Assembly (NCBI GenBank): GCA_036426205.1
Contig: CM071570.1
Coordinates: forward strand, 8,077,747 to 8,141,746
Origin: Ascaphus truei
Lineage: Eukaryota; Chordata; Amphibia; Anura; Ascaphidae
Length of the DNA stretch: 64,000 nucleotides
Reading direction: 5' to 3'
Positions 9,440 through 21,768 of the stretch are shown here, one piece after another. The stretch's first letter is position 1, and the number at the start of each line of letters is the position of its first letter. Below the pieces are notes generated by a model, which worked only from the letters and a program-made list of their open reading frames with translations, had not been told where the DNA came from and searched no databases. Both the position numbers and the translations under genes were made by a program.

Positions 9440-10125
9440 TGAAGGTCTCTTTCTCCGCTCCCCCCTCTCTCTTCACTCCCCCTCTCTCTCCGCTCCCCCT
9501 GTCTCTTTCTCCGCTCCCCCCTCTCTTTCTCCGCTCCCCCTCTCTTTCGCCACTCCCCCNNNNNNNNNNNNNNNNNNNNNNNNNNNNNNNNNNNNNNNNN
9601 NNNNNNNNNNNNNNNNNNNNNNNNNNNNNNNNNNNNNNNNNNNNNNNNNNNNNNNNNNNNNNNNNNNNNNNNNNNNNNNNNNNNNNNNNNNNNNNNNNNN
9701 NNNNNNNNNNNNNNNNNNNNNNNNNNNNNTTCGCCACTCCCCCCTCTCTCTCTGCTCCCCTGTCTCTTTCTCAGCTCCCCCTCTCTCTCTCCACTCCCCC
9801 CTCTCTCTCCGCCCCCTGTCTCTTTCTCCGCTCCTCCTGTCTCTTTCTCCGCTCCCCTCTCTTTCTCCGCTCCCCCTCTCTCTCCCCTCCCCCCCTCTCT
9901 TTCTCCGCTCCCCCCCCTGTCTCCGCTCCTCCCTCTCTCTACACTCTCCATGTCTCTTTCTCCGCTTCCCGAGTCTCTTTCTCTGCTCCCCCTGTCTCTT
10001 TCTCCGCTCCCCACTCTCTCTGTTACCCCTGTCTCTTTCTCTGCTTCCTCCTCTCTCCGCTCCTCCTGTCTGTCTCCGCTCCCCCCTCTCTTTCTCCGCT
10101 CCGCTCTCGCGCCCCCCTGCCTACC
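9440..10125. repeat. CT-rich minisatellite with assembly gap
   Basis: Degenerate tandem copies of a unit like TCTCTTTCTCCGCTCCCC. Apparent long open frames here are translations of low-complexity DNA and are not genes. The array leads straight into a hAT-type end. A related CT-rich array lies inside the intact hAT element at 16770-18252, so this array may also be transposon-internal. Confidence 0.93.
9560..9729. other. Assembly gap (170 N)
   Basis: A run of N inside the CT-rich array. The true array length is unknown. Confidence 1.
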
Positions 10126-10393
10126 TTCTTTCGCGGCAGATGACGCTGCTTGGGCGTGTGACGTCAGGTCACATGGTGCCGCGGCGTCCATTGACGCCGC
10201 GTTGCCATGGCGACGCAACACAGCCGGCTGAATCCCGGTAAGTAAATAGTTGCAGGGGCCTCACGCGATCCCCCGGCATTTAATTTAAATGCCTGGGGGA
10301 AGAGTGCCGGGCCTCTGCAACTGCCCGCGCCCCCCCAGCACAATCTCCCGCCCCCCCTGGGGGTCGCGCCCCCCACTTTGCGCACCGCTGCTC
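10126..10393 (+). mobile_element. hAT-family non-autonomous element, 3' end
   Basis: GC-rich sequence ending CCACTTTGCGCACCGCTG, the same terminal region as the hAT element ending at 18252 and as fragments at 20497-20714 and 40495-40567. The body is shared with the 20.5-kb fragment, including a stretch before the end reading GGGCCTCTGCAA. The left terminal repeat is not found; it may lie in the gap or be lost. Confidence 0.75.
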
Positions 10394-10985
10394 TAGTCAG
10401 TGAGTGCTGGAACCTTAGTTTGTATTTACAATTGTCTCTAGGGGGAATTGGGGTCCCCCTGTGTTCCGTAGGCACCTTACACATATTCATTTATACGCTT
10501 TTGAGTGCTGTCTATTCTGTATTTATTACTTAAATTTTGTTGTACAATACCACAATTCCCTTACTATCACAGTGACAATTGTAGATGTTTGCTGTCTGAC
10601 TTCTAATTAATATGTCTAAGAACTTAGGAGACCCAACAATTCTATTTCAGAATCTGTTCTACAAAAGAATGGGAATAATACTCATTTAAAACACTCAATT
10701 TTGATTTAAAGGTGAATTCCCTGTTAGCTTGCCAAACAAAATCTACATTTTAAAATAGTTTAAGAATATAACAGTCTTTCTGAAATAATTATAATCGTAC
10801 ATAAAGCAAACATTTGACTGGTTTAGTGTCCTGTGAAATGAAGTAGAATATTTTCTTTCACCAGGGTGTCGGAATGGGCTGCTGAATGGAGAGCTTGTCA
10901 GTTAAATATTTACCCTAAAAGCCAATATGGGACTAGCTAGAGAAAATCAACCCCCTCTCATTTCTTGGCTCCCCATGTTTACAGA
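10394..10985. other. Unassigned non-coding DNA
   Basis: Nothing recognised in about 590 bases. Confidence 0.5.
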
Positions 10986-11165
10986 TGAACTTAAAAAAAT
11001 AGTTAAAGATGCTGTAAGTTTTTCCTACTAACCACTTGGATTGTAAGTTCTTCGGGGAAGGGACTCCTTTTCCTTTTATGTGTGAAGTGCTTATTCCCAT
11101 TAAGTCTCATGTATTACTGCTATAATGTGCTATGTACATGGATGGCACTATACAAATAAAGATGC
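10986..11165 (+). mobile_element. L2/MIR-type 3' end fragment
   Basis: TTGGATTGTAAGTTCTTCGG, then GGGAAGGGACTCCTTTT, and an end GGCACTATACAAATAAAGA. This series is typical of the 3' tail shared by L2 LINEs and their SINEs. The body is missing. Confidence 0.65.
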
Positions 11166-13030
11166 ATATACAGCACGTAAGTACAGCTTATAGGTGTCCA
11201 TTTGTTTTTTGTTTTTTAAAGGTTACAATAACCTGGACTCCCTGCTGAGAGTTATTTATATGTGAAGAAAGCTGTACATTAAAAGGGGAAACCTGTTAGA
11301 GGAAGAAATATTCAAGAAACCTTCAAATGAGGGTTTGAAAGCTCGGTATCTCTTTAATGTTGGGCCCCTGAAGAATATCAGCCTACAATGAATATTTATT
11401 TCCCAAGAACCAATATGACTACTAGAACTTTATATTTAACCCCTTAAACATATTACTGCCATGGATTCATTGGGATCATAGAAGGGACACCTTCATTAAA
11501 CAGGAATGGAACTGTTTATGAAAGCTATATAACCATTTGAGTGACCGATGAACCACTTTGAGCGTCATAAGAGCCCTATGACATACAATGTATGTCTGTA
11601 ATAAATGCTCATTTTTTTTTTTAAAGGAAATCCCGTTCATTGCTCCAATGGACTGGTGAATGTGATTAGAACTGAAGTGGGGCCCCTTCAACTTGTGTTA
11701 ACTTCCATTTTGTCCACATGATCACTACACCATGCAATAACTTGGTTGAGTCTCAATAGACATGTGGTACTCAGGTGCCGTTGGTGTTCCTGCACTCAAA
11801 GGGTTAAAGTGACAACCACCCCCCCACCCTTCTATTTTATTTTTTAATTACATTTTATCAACTCGGGGAACCTCCCAATTCCTGAGATATTTCCAGAGTT
11901 TTGCGACCGTTCTATAAACAATATATATTTTTTTTAAATTACAACATAACTTGTTCCAGTTCTTTATTTGCTGCTAAAGTCAGGCAGACAGGTCATTTTT
12001 TTTAAAACTGTAAATATTTGGGGAACCAGTGGTGGAGGGCCTTGGGAGACCCCATGTTGAGGTAATTGTAAAAAAATGCACTACTGTACATGCACAAATA
12101 CACACTACTGTATATGCACAAATACACACTACTGTACATGTCAGTCTGGGGTTATATACATTGGTTAAACTTGTACTGTGGGCAGAAGAATTAATATAAA
12201 AAACACCATGCAGCTCCCACATGTAATTCTTTTACACACAATTTAATTAATGAACCGTTGTGTTTCTCTGACATTCTAATGTGAGAAAGATATTAAGTAT
12301 AGAACTCCAAATGTTAATCGGAATAATCAGTTCATTAGGAATGTGTTAAATGCATTTGCAGTTGTCGGTTAAATCATAACAAAGGGACTGAGATGAATTG
12401 TGTGTATAGCAAGAGGACAAAGATGAACTTCCCTGACAGAACTAAAGAAGTGAATAATGGCATTAGCTGAATTACTGAGCATTTGATTATAGTAGAGGAA
12501 GATTCTAATAAAGTGTTTCACGGTCTAAACAGTAAGACCAATCACACCCAGATAATTAAACATTTCTTCTTCTTTCAATGTTCAGAAACCAACTGCCAGT
12601 ATTTCAAATATAACACATACTGTAGATGTACTGTATACAGTACACCGTAACAAAACCTTATATAATCTATAAATAGAATGTTAAAATGTATGCATGTCAT
12701 TTGCAAGAAGAACGCTGCCAGCAACTGAATTGAAGATTAGAAACCTATAATTCTGCATTTTAAATGGAGATTTTTAATATGAACTTTAATTATAATGTTC
12801 CTAATGAACATTTGCTTTATAAAATTGACACAAAAGGAATTTTGCCTCATTATAAAGAGAGATCACCTTCAATATGCTGTGTTTTCACCTTCTCATTGCT
12901 TGAGATTTCATTTTCATAATTTCAAAGGAGCTGACATTTTTCTGTGCAAGGGGGGAAGGCAGCTGCACAGCGTATATATACCTGCAACATTTTAAAGATG
13001 CTCTATTCAAAAATGCTTCTGTAAGTGGTA
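11166..13030. other. Unassigned non-coding DNA
   Basis: About 1.9 kb without recognised genes. It holds a small tandem repeat at 12079-12140: a 29-base unit containing CACTACTGTACATGCACAAA in about 2.2 copies. Confidence 0.5.
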
Positions 13031-13595
13031 CGTAGTCCTGATTGGCTGAAACGCGTTGAGTGTCCACTCTAGGCAGCTATTCATTATTTTGTTGGCGTGA
13101 CTTTTGGTGCTTATCCTGTGGACTGTATGACTTATTTCCACACATCCTGGAGTTTAACTCCGTGGGACTGACTCCATCATCACTATATGGCATCTGAGTA
13201 TCATTTTCTCTGCTATCTGGATTCATTATCTCCTATGGAACCCTTACTCTAGGTTGTTTCATATGTGCGAACAGCACTGGCTTTTTGTGATTCTACAGCC
13301 ATGTGTCTTACTTGCTTTTGTGCAGCCACCACAGGCATTGTATGCATCTTTTTTGGATTTTGATATTTTGTATTGCTGTTCAGGGTTTGAGTCTTTGTTT
13401 CATTTTGTCTCCCCTGTGCCTCCCCCTTGGTTTAAGTTATTATTTTTCTTATGTACATCATTTTTGTATATAGGTTTATTTATGGCATACCTTTCTTTAT
13501 GCCCTTAGCTTAGTTATCACCTTTTGAAGTGAAACTTCTTTAGTGGCACCTCTGATGGGATAAAACTGGATGATGTGGGTCGAAATGTGAAACAG
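13031..13595 (+). mobile_element. PLE terminal-repeat remnant
   Basis: It starts with a hammerhead relic (CTGATTG, then GCTGAAACGCGTTG at 13036-13062) and continues with T-rich sequence of the kind following the ribozyme in PLE termini. Near 13575 a second GAAA-type box (GGGTCGAAATGTG) appears. The limits are approximate and there is no target duplication. Confidence 0.5.
13036..13062 (+). ncRNA. Hammerhead relic F, stem II collapsed
   Basis: Box 1 CTGATTG and box 2 plus stem III GAAACGCGTTG are recognisable. Only about three bases separate them, so stem II is deleted and the motif cannot fold as a ribozyme. Confidence 0.5.
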
Positions 13596-13965
13596 AAGTG
13601 ACGTCACGTAATGGACGTCACTCCACTCACACCGCCCCTGTCACATGTTGCGGCGGCGGCGATAGCCGCCGGCGCCGCTCCTAATCGCCGCCCAGCACCT
13701 CCCCCCCTAGTCCCCCCCGATCCCCCCCCCCTCTCCCCCACGAGCCCCCCCCCACAACACCGTGACATATGCGGCGCGATTGTACGCCGCTCCTAACGGC
13801 CGCTGCCATGCCGTGCATGCGCAGTTGTGATGGCCCCGCTGACGGACGCCACACATGCGCAGAAGCGTCTGGCAGCGGCGTCGTTCCCCCCACACCCGTT
13901 CGCTGGCCCCCTGCGCTCGCAGGAAGCGGTGACATACGGCGCAACACACGCGCGGCACAGGGGCT
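13596..13965. other. GC-rich, CpG-dense stretch
   Basis: A GC-rich segment with tandem-like GCCGCTCC motifs, two ATGCGCAG motifs and poly-C runs. It lies between the PLE remnant and the L2 coding remnant and may be the L2 5' region or another element. It has no convincing open frame. Confidence 0.55.
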
Positions 13966-15010
13966 CTATTAACCTACCAGCCTTTAATTCCACTTTACGC
14001 TCCTCCCTCTCCTCTCTCAGTTCTGCTACAGACCCTGACAACCTGGTCAGGAACTACAACTCTGCCTTATCCTCCTCTCTTGATATGCATGCCCCGCTTT
14101 CTCTCGACACCCTCGCCCTTCTTACCCCAAACCCCAGCTAAATTCTCAAACGCGAATGCTGCGCTCCTCCACTCGTTCCTCTGAACGCCTCTGGAGGAAA
14201 TCTCACACTCTCGCAGACTTCCTTCACTACAAATGTATGCTATCCTGTTTCAACTCTGCCCTCTCTGAGGCTAAACAAATCTACTTTACTTCACTAATCA
14301 ACACACACAAATCTAACCCACGCCGACTCTTCTCTGTCTTTGACTCTTTACTCAAACCACCTCCAGCTGCCTCTTCTTCCTCCATTTCACCTCAGGACTG
14401 CTGAATTTTTCAAGGAAAAGGTGGAATCCATTCGTCAGAACAGCCCCTCTGTTTCCTCCTCCCATCCTACACTGCTTCCTAACTCTTTTTCTGCTGTCAC
14501 AGAGGACGATGTATCACTACTGATCTCCTCTTCTCCCCCTACCACTTGCCCTCTTGACCCCATTCCCTCCCATCTCCTAAAACATATTGATCCCACTATA
14601 ACCTCAATGCTTACACACATATTTAACACCTTCTTCTATTCTGGTACCTTTCCCTCCTCCTTCAAACATGCAACTATTATACCATTACTCAAAAACAGCA
14701 AGCTTTACCCTGTCTTTCTAACTATTGACCTGTCTCCCTCCTGCCTTTTGCCTCCAAGCTCCTTGAATGTCTTGTATTCTCTCACTTGCTCCACTTTCTC
14801 AACACCCATTCTCTCCTAGACCCTCTACAATCTGGCTTCTGCACTGCTCACTCGACTGAAACAGCCCTCACTAAAATAACTAATGACCTCCATGCTGCCA
14901 AAGACAGAGGTCATTACACTCTGCTCATATTACTTGACTCGATTTCAGTTTCCCCCTTACACAATACTCCTGATACGTTAAATGAATACGACGTTAATGC
15001 TTATACATCT
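13966..15010 (+). pseudogene. L2-clade LINE reverse transcriptase remnant
   Basis: Shifting plus-strand frames give the region before the reverse transcriptase (DPDNLVRNYNSALSSSLD; NPRRLFSVFDSLLKPP; AEFFKEKVESIR). The N-terminal reverse transcriptase follows: [52 protein letters not shown] and [13 protein letters not shown]. The last corresponds to the block before the first catalytic Asp motif, after which similarity ends. So the copy is truncated at both ends and has several frame changes and stops. It copied LINE RNA at a nicked target when active. The opposite-strand L2 at 41460-43080 covers the complementary C-terminal part. Confidence 0.82.
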
Positions 15011-16761
15011 CATGGCATCCCTTGTCATGTTTGCATTCAGATATTTGCACAGTACCGTTTGGGGCAGTCGAACCTGTAAATCCTTAAATTCCTTTTTCCT
15101 GCGTTTCTTCTATTCTGATCGGTGTTGAAAGCCCGTGCAGCACTATTTGGTTAGATATGCTTTTTTACTCCTGAAAACTCCAGGCGAGGCACACTTTAGG
15201 TCTCCATATACACCTTATAGAAGTAACAATCTGCTCTTCTCAACTCACAAACACATGATGGTTTTGTAAAACCCTCTTGTAGTCTGTTTTTTTTTCTTTC
15301 CCTCTTCTAAATCTATGCCACTTTCCATTCTCAACATACTGTACCAAGCCAATAAACACAGATTTCAAGGAATCTTTAAACAATTGTCACGTTTAAAGCC
15401 ACAGAAGCCCAATAACAAATGTATTAATACATGTTTAATCTTTACTTGGGGAAGATGATTACATGAGTTCAGCTCTAATGTGGCTGCTTATGGCTATCAC
15501 CTTTCCTCCAGAAGTGGGAAAATGCTTTATAAATATGGCTACATCTGTATGTATGAAATGGGATTATCTTGCTACTTCCATTTGGCACAGATCTCTTAGG
15601 ACCACCTAAACCTGATGGATGTATTTGAAAACCGCACCAGTTATAAAATCGCATCTATTTCTAATTTGAAAAGGCTGGCCCAACCAAAATAGGGGGTTAT
15701 GCATCAAGTTGTAAATGATCGTTATTGCACTCAGTTGAGATTGAGTTTTCATTTTATGTTGATTAAAATATTGGCATGTTTTTATGTCAGTAATGCAACA
15801 TATTTACTTAGGGTATTTCTACTCGTGTAGAATTTGCCGCATGCTGGGCTAAGATTTAGTGATTAAGAAAAAAAAAACGTATCCCACTTTTAAGGTGACG
15901 GAGATAAACAAAAGATGCTAATTTCTAAATTCATAGACCTGTGCCAATCTGCACATGGAACTCAGCGCTAACTCTTTCTACTGGCGCTACAAATTCCTCA
16001 TCTTGACGCAGACATACATGAAAGTGGCGCAAATAAATTATTACATCGTTGCAGCCAGTTGCACTTATATTTCAGAGCGAGTTGCGACAACAAAAGCAAG
16101 TCTAAATGTTGCCTTTAATAGTTGCTTTGTGCCCTTAGAATCTAAGAAGTTCCCCATCCAAGGGAATGTGCCAAAGGAGGTGTCAATTTTGAAACCTGCA
16201 ATGCATGCTGGGAATAAGTAAGCATGTGGAGAATTTGACAGCAAACACGATTACCTTATTCTTGCCCTTATACAGTAGGCTAGTCTTTACTGTACATATA
16301 ATATTTACAAATTATACAGAGGTCTGTTGAAGGTGTGAACAGATTTGCAGTTATGATTAGTAAAGGATTTATTTTAAAAGTGGTTGAATTCAAGGCAACT
16401 TGCAACTGCCATCTACAAAGAGCAAATTACAGGGCTATCCTTTAATGCAGGCTCATTTAAATAGCAGATACCAAAAATGATTGATAGATAACAGCTTGTA
16501 AAACCCATTAAGTGCTTTTAAAACCACTTATTATGATAAATCAAGGTAATGCTTTAGTTGTCAAACAGATTTTATTGTATTTCAGTGTCAATGCGCATTA
16601 CATTTATAGGAATGCATCATTTGCACTGACCTCCAGACACTTCAATAATTAACCGTGTACAATTTAAAGAGGAACATGCAGAATATTGGCCAACATGCTG
16701 TAAAAGAAAATGCGAATGTTTCGGAGTAGTTCATATTACGGAACAGAAAAGTGCACCCTTC
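15011..16761. other. Unassigned non-coding DNA
   Basis: About 1.75 kb without a recognised gene or repeat. Confidence 0.5.
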
Positions 16762-16769
16762 CCTTAAAC
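16762..16769. repeat. 8-bp target site duplication, left (hAT)
   Basis: CCTTAAAC directly precedes the element and is repeated exactly at 18253-18260. Confidence 0.96.
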
Positions 16770-18252
16770 CAGGGGTGAGCAAACTTTTTATGCCGAGCCC
16801 CCCTTTTCATCCATGAAATTTCAAAATCACATGACGTCAACGCACGTGAGCTGGTTCAGCCAATCAGGGCGATCCAGCTTTGTAACGCCCCCGCCACATG
16901 CTGTAAAAAAAAGTATTTATAACAAATGACTTCACTAAAAAATAAATATTATGATATTTGTCTAATAGTGTCCCCATTTATGCTGTATTATTAATCTCTC
17001 TCTTCCCGCCACATCAGGACCTCTCTCCCCTCTTCCACAGTCTCACACTCCTCTCCCCAGTCTCTCCCTCTCCAAATGTTTTTCACTCCCCATCCAGTGT
17101 CTCTCTATCCCTCCCCTCAGTGTCTCTCCCTCCCTCCCCCCACTCTCTCTTTCCTTCCCACCAGTGTGTGTCTCTCTCTTTCTCCCTCCCCCTAGTGTCT
17201 CTCTCACTCTCCCTCCAGCCATTGTGTCTCTTCCTCCCACCAGTGTCCTCCCTCATTGTCTCTCTCACTCTCTCCCTCCCCCCAGTGTCTCTCACACTCT
17301 CCCTCCAGCCATTGTGTCTCTCCCTCCCGCCAGTCTCTCTCTCTCTCCCTCCTGCCAGTCTCTCTCTCCCTCATGCCAGTCCCTTTCTCCCTCCTTCCAG
17401 TCCCTCTCTCCCTCCCGCCAGTCTCTCTCCCTCCCGCCAGTGTCTCTATCTCTATCCCGCCAGTGTCTCTCTCATCCCCATGTCTCTTTCACCCCCCCTC
17501 CCCATGTCACTCTGTCACACTGTCACCCCCTCCCCATGTCACACTCTCACCCCCCTCCCCATGTCACACTGTCACAATCACTCTCACCCCCCTCCCCATG
17601 TCACACTGTCACAATCACTCTCACCCCCTCCCCATGTCACACTGTCACACTCACACCCCCTCCCCATGTCACCCTCACACTCTCACACTCTCACCCCCCA
17701 CACTCTCACACTCTAACCCCATCCCCATGTCACACTCTCACACTCACACTCTCACCCCCCACACTCTCACCCCTCCACACACCATCACACTTCCCACACA
17801 CTCACACTCTTACCCCCCCACACTCACCCCCCACACACACTCACCCCCCCCACGGCTACAGCCCCACACACACTCCCCCCCCCACTCTCGTCCCCCCCCC
17901 ACATTCTCACCCCATACTCTCAACTCCCCCACAGGACAGCCTCTCCCCCCCGCTCACCCTGGTCAACGGTCCGACAATCTCCTCACCCCCTCCCCATTCC
18001 ACACTCTCACTCTCACCCCCTCCCCATGTCACCCTCACACATATCCCCACCCCCCCTCCCCATGTCACACTCACACTCTCATGACGCTGTATGCGAAAGG
18101 AAGAACTGTAGGAGCTGTGTAGCACAGCACCACCTAATGGCCGAAAGAGAAATTGCAGCTACCAAATGCTTTTGTCTGCTCCTGGCAAAATCGCCGCCCG
18201 CAGCTTGCGCCCCCCTTAAACAATCTTGCGGCCCCCAGTTTGCACATCGCTG
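16770..18252. mobile_element. Non-autonomous hAT transposon with internal satellite
   Basis: The 8-bp duplication and ends CAGGGGTGAGCAAAC / GTTTGCACATCGCTG identify hAT. The termini include a CACATGACGTCA motif near the left and a C-rich right end shared with three other fragments in the window. Nearly 1.1 kb of the 1.48-kb element is CT/CA-rich tandem repeat. No transposase is encoded; the long open frames across the array are low-complexity artefacts. Confidence 0.95.
16990..18080. repeat. CT/CA-rich tandem array inside hAT
   Basis: The first half is degenerate CTCTCTCCCTCC-like units. The second half has units built on CACCCCCTCCCCATGTCACA (roughly 30-35 bp) grading into ACTCTCAC repeats. 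Confidence 0.93.
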
Positions 18253-18260
18253 CCTTAAAC
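18253..18260. repeat. 8-bp target site duplication, right (hAT)
   Basis: CCTTAAAC, identical to 16762-16769. Confidence 0.96.
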
Positions 18261-20496
18261 AACATGATTTAAAGAGTTGCTAATGGCGGGCAAAAAATTA
18301 AATATGTAACCACGAGAGAAGAAAAGTGTCCCATATATAGCACTCAAGTATACTAAATCACATACAAATTTTGTTTATGAAAAAACGTCACATAAAATAC
18401 ATATAACAATTTAAAACAGTCCCTGACCCTGCCCTATAATGATAATAGGGAAAAATCTTGAGTATGACAGACACACGTTAACTGGGTGTAAACTGATAAG
18501 GAAACCTCACATATAGATAAATCTAAGCCCTTAGCCAAGTGAGGACGCCCGGTCTTATAAATCTATCCTGCCGTCGCACAGATCATATATATAAAGGTAA
18601 TAGCCACCTATACAGACATATTAAAGAGGCATCACAATACAGGAAACCACATACTAAGACAGCGTACACCAACAAATGGACTAGGATTTAGTATCCCCTA
18701 AAGTAATGAAGCTCGGCTTTTATTTTATTGGCATTACATAGGATTAAAGAAGGGCTAATGGACCTTAAAGGGGTTTAGTCAGGAGATCCCCTGATTCAAT
18801 CCTATGTAGTAAAAATAAATGATACTCCATCCGATGCAAATCCCAATTCCTATCTCACCACCCTTTAGATGGTGTTATAAAAACCGGAGTATCTTAGCCA
18901 CGATTTACATCTCGGAGTTACTGGCCAAAAAATGCATGTTTCAGTGTTTTTTGAGCTTCCGCATGGTTTGTCGCAGCAAGAGTGATAAAGCAGGTAAAAA
19001 AGAAGTTTACAGGCAATTTTGACATATGATAAGGGCTTACTGAATAGCTACACATGCAAAATCGCTTGTAAAGGCACTTTAAATGCATTTAGTCACTTAT
19101 CAAAGATAATAGAATAGGGCCCTTTATCATAATTAAAAAGTTATCGGCTAGTATCGAAGTACAGGAGTAGCTCATTTTTGCCCTATTGAAGTAAGTCATC
19201 TTTATAAAGTAAGGTAACACTATTGTAATATTTTTTAAAATAAGGGTTATTGGGTAAGACATTCTACACTTTTTAATTGGTGACAAGTTATGCAATGTCA
19301 ATTTTAAACTAATACACTGAGCTGTTGTGACTTACAGTAAAACTGTGAAGGCACATATGAAAATAAGGAGCTTGCCCGTGAACATACTAGAATTGTCAGT
19401 GAACAAACAGGCAATGTTAGTTCAGGGAAAACACCAATAAATAATAACAATGTCAAGATTTACTGAGTTGGCCCCAGTCTTGAAGTTAGATGAGTAATGC
19501 AGACCAAAGACCATAAGTTATTTTAGGAAGTGTCTAGAAAACCTGGGAGGTGCTGATTGCACAGTTTATTTCATTTAGAAGTTCAAGGAGAGCACCACCG
19601 TTTCTGCTGCATGGGGAAGTTTGGCACACATATATTGTACAGTATCTTGCAGTTAGTTTGGCATTTCCAGCGTTTTCCATCAGAAGGTTAATACAGAAGT
19701 TTGAGATTTTGAGAGTTGGCAAGTTGATTTCTTTTAAGGCACTACAGTATATAATTTTTTCAGCACATTTGAATTTGCTATAAAACCTTCTGATATAACA
19801 TTTTATGCAACTAAGAACATGCTACTCTTTAAAAAGAAAAAATACACTAAGGCATACAGATGGGCGAACTGGTCCAAACCCCTTTCCCGGATGTTTTAGA
19901 CCAAATCTGATTCCCCCCCACCAAAATTCGCCTGCAGATTGGTTACTAAAAAATTAGAGCGTATTAATCAGAATTTTTAGGTATTTAGATTCCATATTGA
20001 AAAAAATGTGCCAATCTCTACTAACTCTACTAAGAATGCATCAAATGTTTGCAGAGTGCTTAAATAAAATAAGAAATGATGCCACAAACTCTGTTGTGTT
20101 CTACTGAAAGATATATATTATTTAAAACAATTCTAAGCCTTTTCATTCATAATATTACATTTTGTGAAACACAATTTGTGAAGTGTAATCTGAAAGTAAA
20201 GGTTGTTTTAGGATGTATTTATTTAATGAACAATGCACACACACACCATATGTATTATTCTTATGCAAATAAGAAAGTCTAGTCCAACAAAATACAGAAT
20301 ACACTCCTTCTGAAGACTATAGTAGTAGACATGACACTATATCTTATACCTTATATACAGTGTCATGAAAATATCAGGAAATATTATATATTTTAATCAA
20401 TCTGGTGCTTCAGAGGTTAATGTAGTTACATTTTGATTTTAAAATACAATATATTGGGTTTATAACAGGGTCTCTGCTGGTCTTCAAAGATGACTT
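18261..20496. other. Unassigned non-coding DNA
   Basis: About 2.2 kb without recognised coding sequence. The part at 18300-18880 looks like an old repeat I cannot name. Confidence 0.45.
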
Positions 20497-20714
20497 AATT
20501 GCTGCGCCCCTGTCTAGCTTGCCCCGGTAAGGCGCCCCCCCAACTTACATCCACGTCAAATGATGCTGTGGGGTCATGTGACGTGACCCGCGGTGTCATT
20601 TGATGCATGTGCCTTGGGGAAGACTGCGGGGCCTCTGCAAACGCCCGTGCCCCCCTAGCAGAATCTCCCACACCCCCTGGGGGGCGTGCCCCCCCCCCCA
20701 TCTTGCGCACCGAT
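20497..20714 (+). mobile_element. hAT-family 3' end fragment
   Basis: It shares with 10126-10393 the sequence around GGGCCTCTGCAAACGCCCGTG and ends CTTGCGCACCGATG. No left end or duplication is visible. Confidence 0.75.
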
Positions 20715-21183
20715 GGTTTAAGACCCTAAATGATAACCATAGACTATTTTGTCAGCCCCAAAGAAAAGTAAACATTCATTAATAATTATTGGTGCATTCC
20801 AGAAAGAGGTGACACACAGGTTATGCTGTCTTTGGAGGACATTATTAAAAATTAAAATATTATGTTATGTGAATTAGTACATACTTAGTGTTACATATCT
20901 GCAATCTTGGCAATGAGTCACATGCAATGAGACCACACATGCATGGGTAAGAGGTGAAAAGGACAGATATCCATTTGTCACTCAAATTTAGGAGCAAAAC
21001 GGTCGTGATTAGTCTTGTTGCGTCTGTCATGATCATTATGTGAGACTATAACCCGGCTCTTCTTTTCAAACCTAACAAAATATAAAAATATGCAGCTCTA
21101 ACCCAAAAAAACAACAACCTCTAGGTTCTGATAGACACTGTAGAAAAATAGGGAAGTGCTATCTATATGTATATATATATATT
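20715..21183. other. Unassigned non-coding DNA
   Basis: Nothing recognised, apart from a short TA run before the next element. Confidence 0.5.
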
Positions 21184-21415
21184 TACTGTCCTGGCCAGCT
21201 TTATTCTAAAGCTTACCGGGATAAATGTGGGGCTTTTTTTTTGTTTGAACGCGGTTTCCCGCGCAACGGCCGCTTCAACAGATAAGCGCTAATGGCGCTT
21301 ATCATTGAAAGCGCCCGCGGCGCGGGAAAACTAAAAATAAAAAGCCCCGCACTGCCGCATTTAAAAAAAAAACCGGGGAGAAAGCCGCATTAGAGTAAAG
21401 GCGGCCGCGACTGTA
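21184..21415. mobile_element. Small TA-targeting MITE (family 1)
   Basis: Bounded by TA on both sides, with ends CTGTCCTGGCCAGC and GGCGGCCGCGACTG. A second copy lies at 39631-39825, inverted, with ends CAGTGGCGGCCGGC and GGCCGGGACAG. Both copies contain a GGCGCTTATCATTGAAAGCGCC-like palindromic core (AAGCGCC motifs). The TA target and size suggest Tc1/mariner-superfamily MITEs. Confidence 0.75.
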
Positions 21416-21697
21416 TACAGCTTAACCCCGTTATAGCGCCAAAATTTTTTTTTTTGTGGTGGTACCGTGTCCGCCAGAGTGGGAAGCTGAGAACTCTCCC
21501 AGCGTTCCCAGGCCCGATGGGGCAGCGGCAACAGCACGCAGCACTTACCCGGCATCTGGCAGCTCTTCTCCCTGTCTCTGCTTCCGTCTTGCGAGAGCAA
21601 GCTCCCTTAAAGAGAAAATGTGTCTCTGTGTGTGTGTATATTTGACTGTGTGAGACTGTGTGTGTGACAGTGTGTGTGTGTGCAGTGTGCTGTGAGT

Positions 21698-21768
<71 letters not shown>

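Noticed and set aside
9375..10241. Long open frames (up to 288 codons) on both strands
   Set aside because: They are translations of a CT-rich array across an N gap; composition is only Ser/Pro/Leu or Arg/Glu/Gly.
16958..18122. Three overlapping open frames of 250-306 codons
   Set aside because: Low-complexity satellite inside a hAT element; no domain and open in several frames at once.
19858..19885. AGATGGGCGAA-type starts at 19860, 30843 and 43087, and CCCATCCTT near 60180
   Set aside because: They hint at a shared repeat family but I could not define matching ends or duplications.
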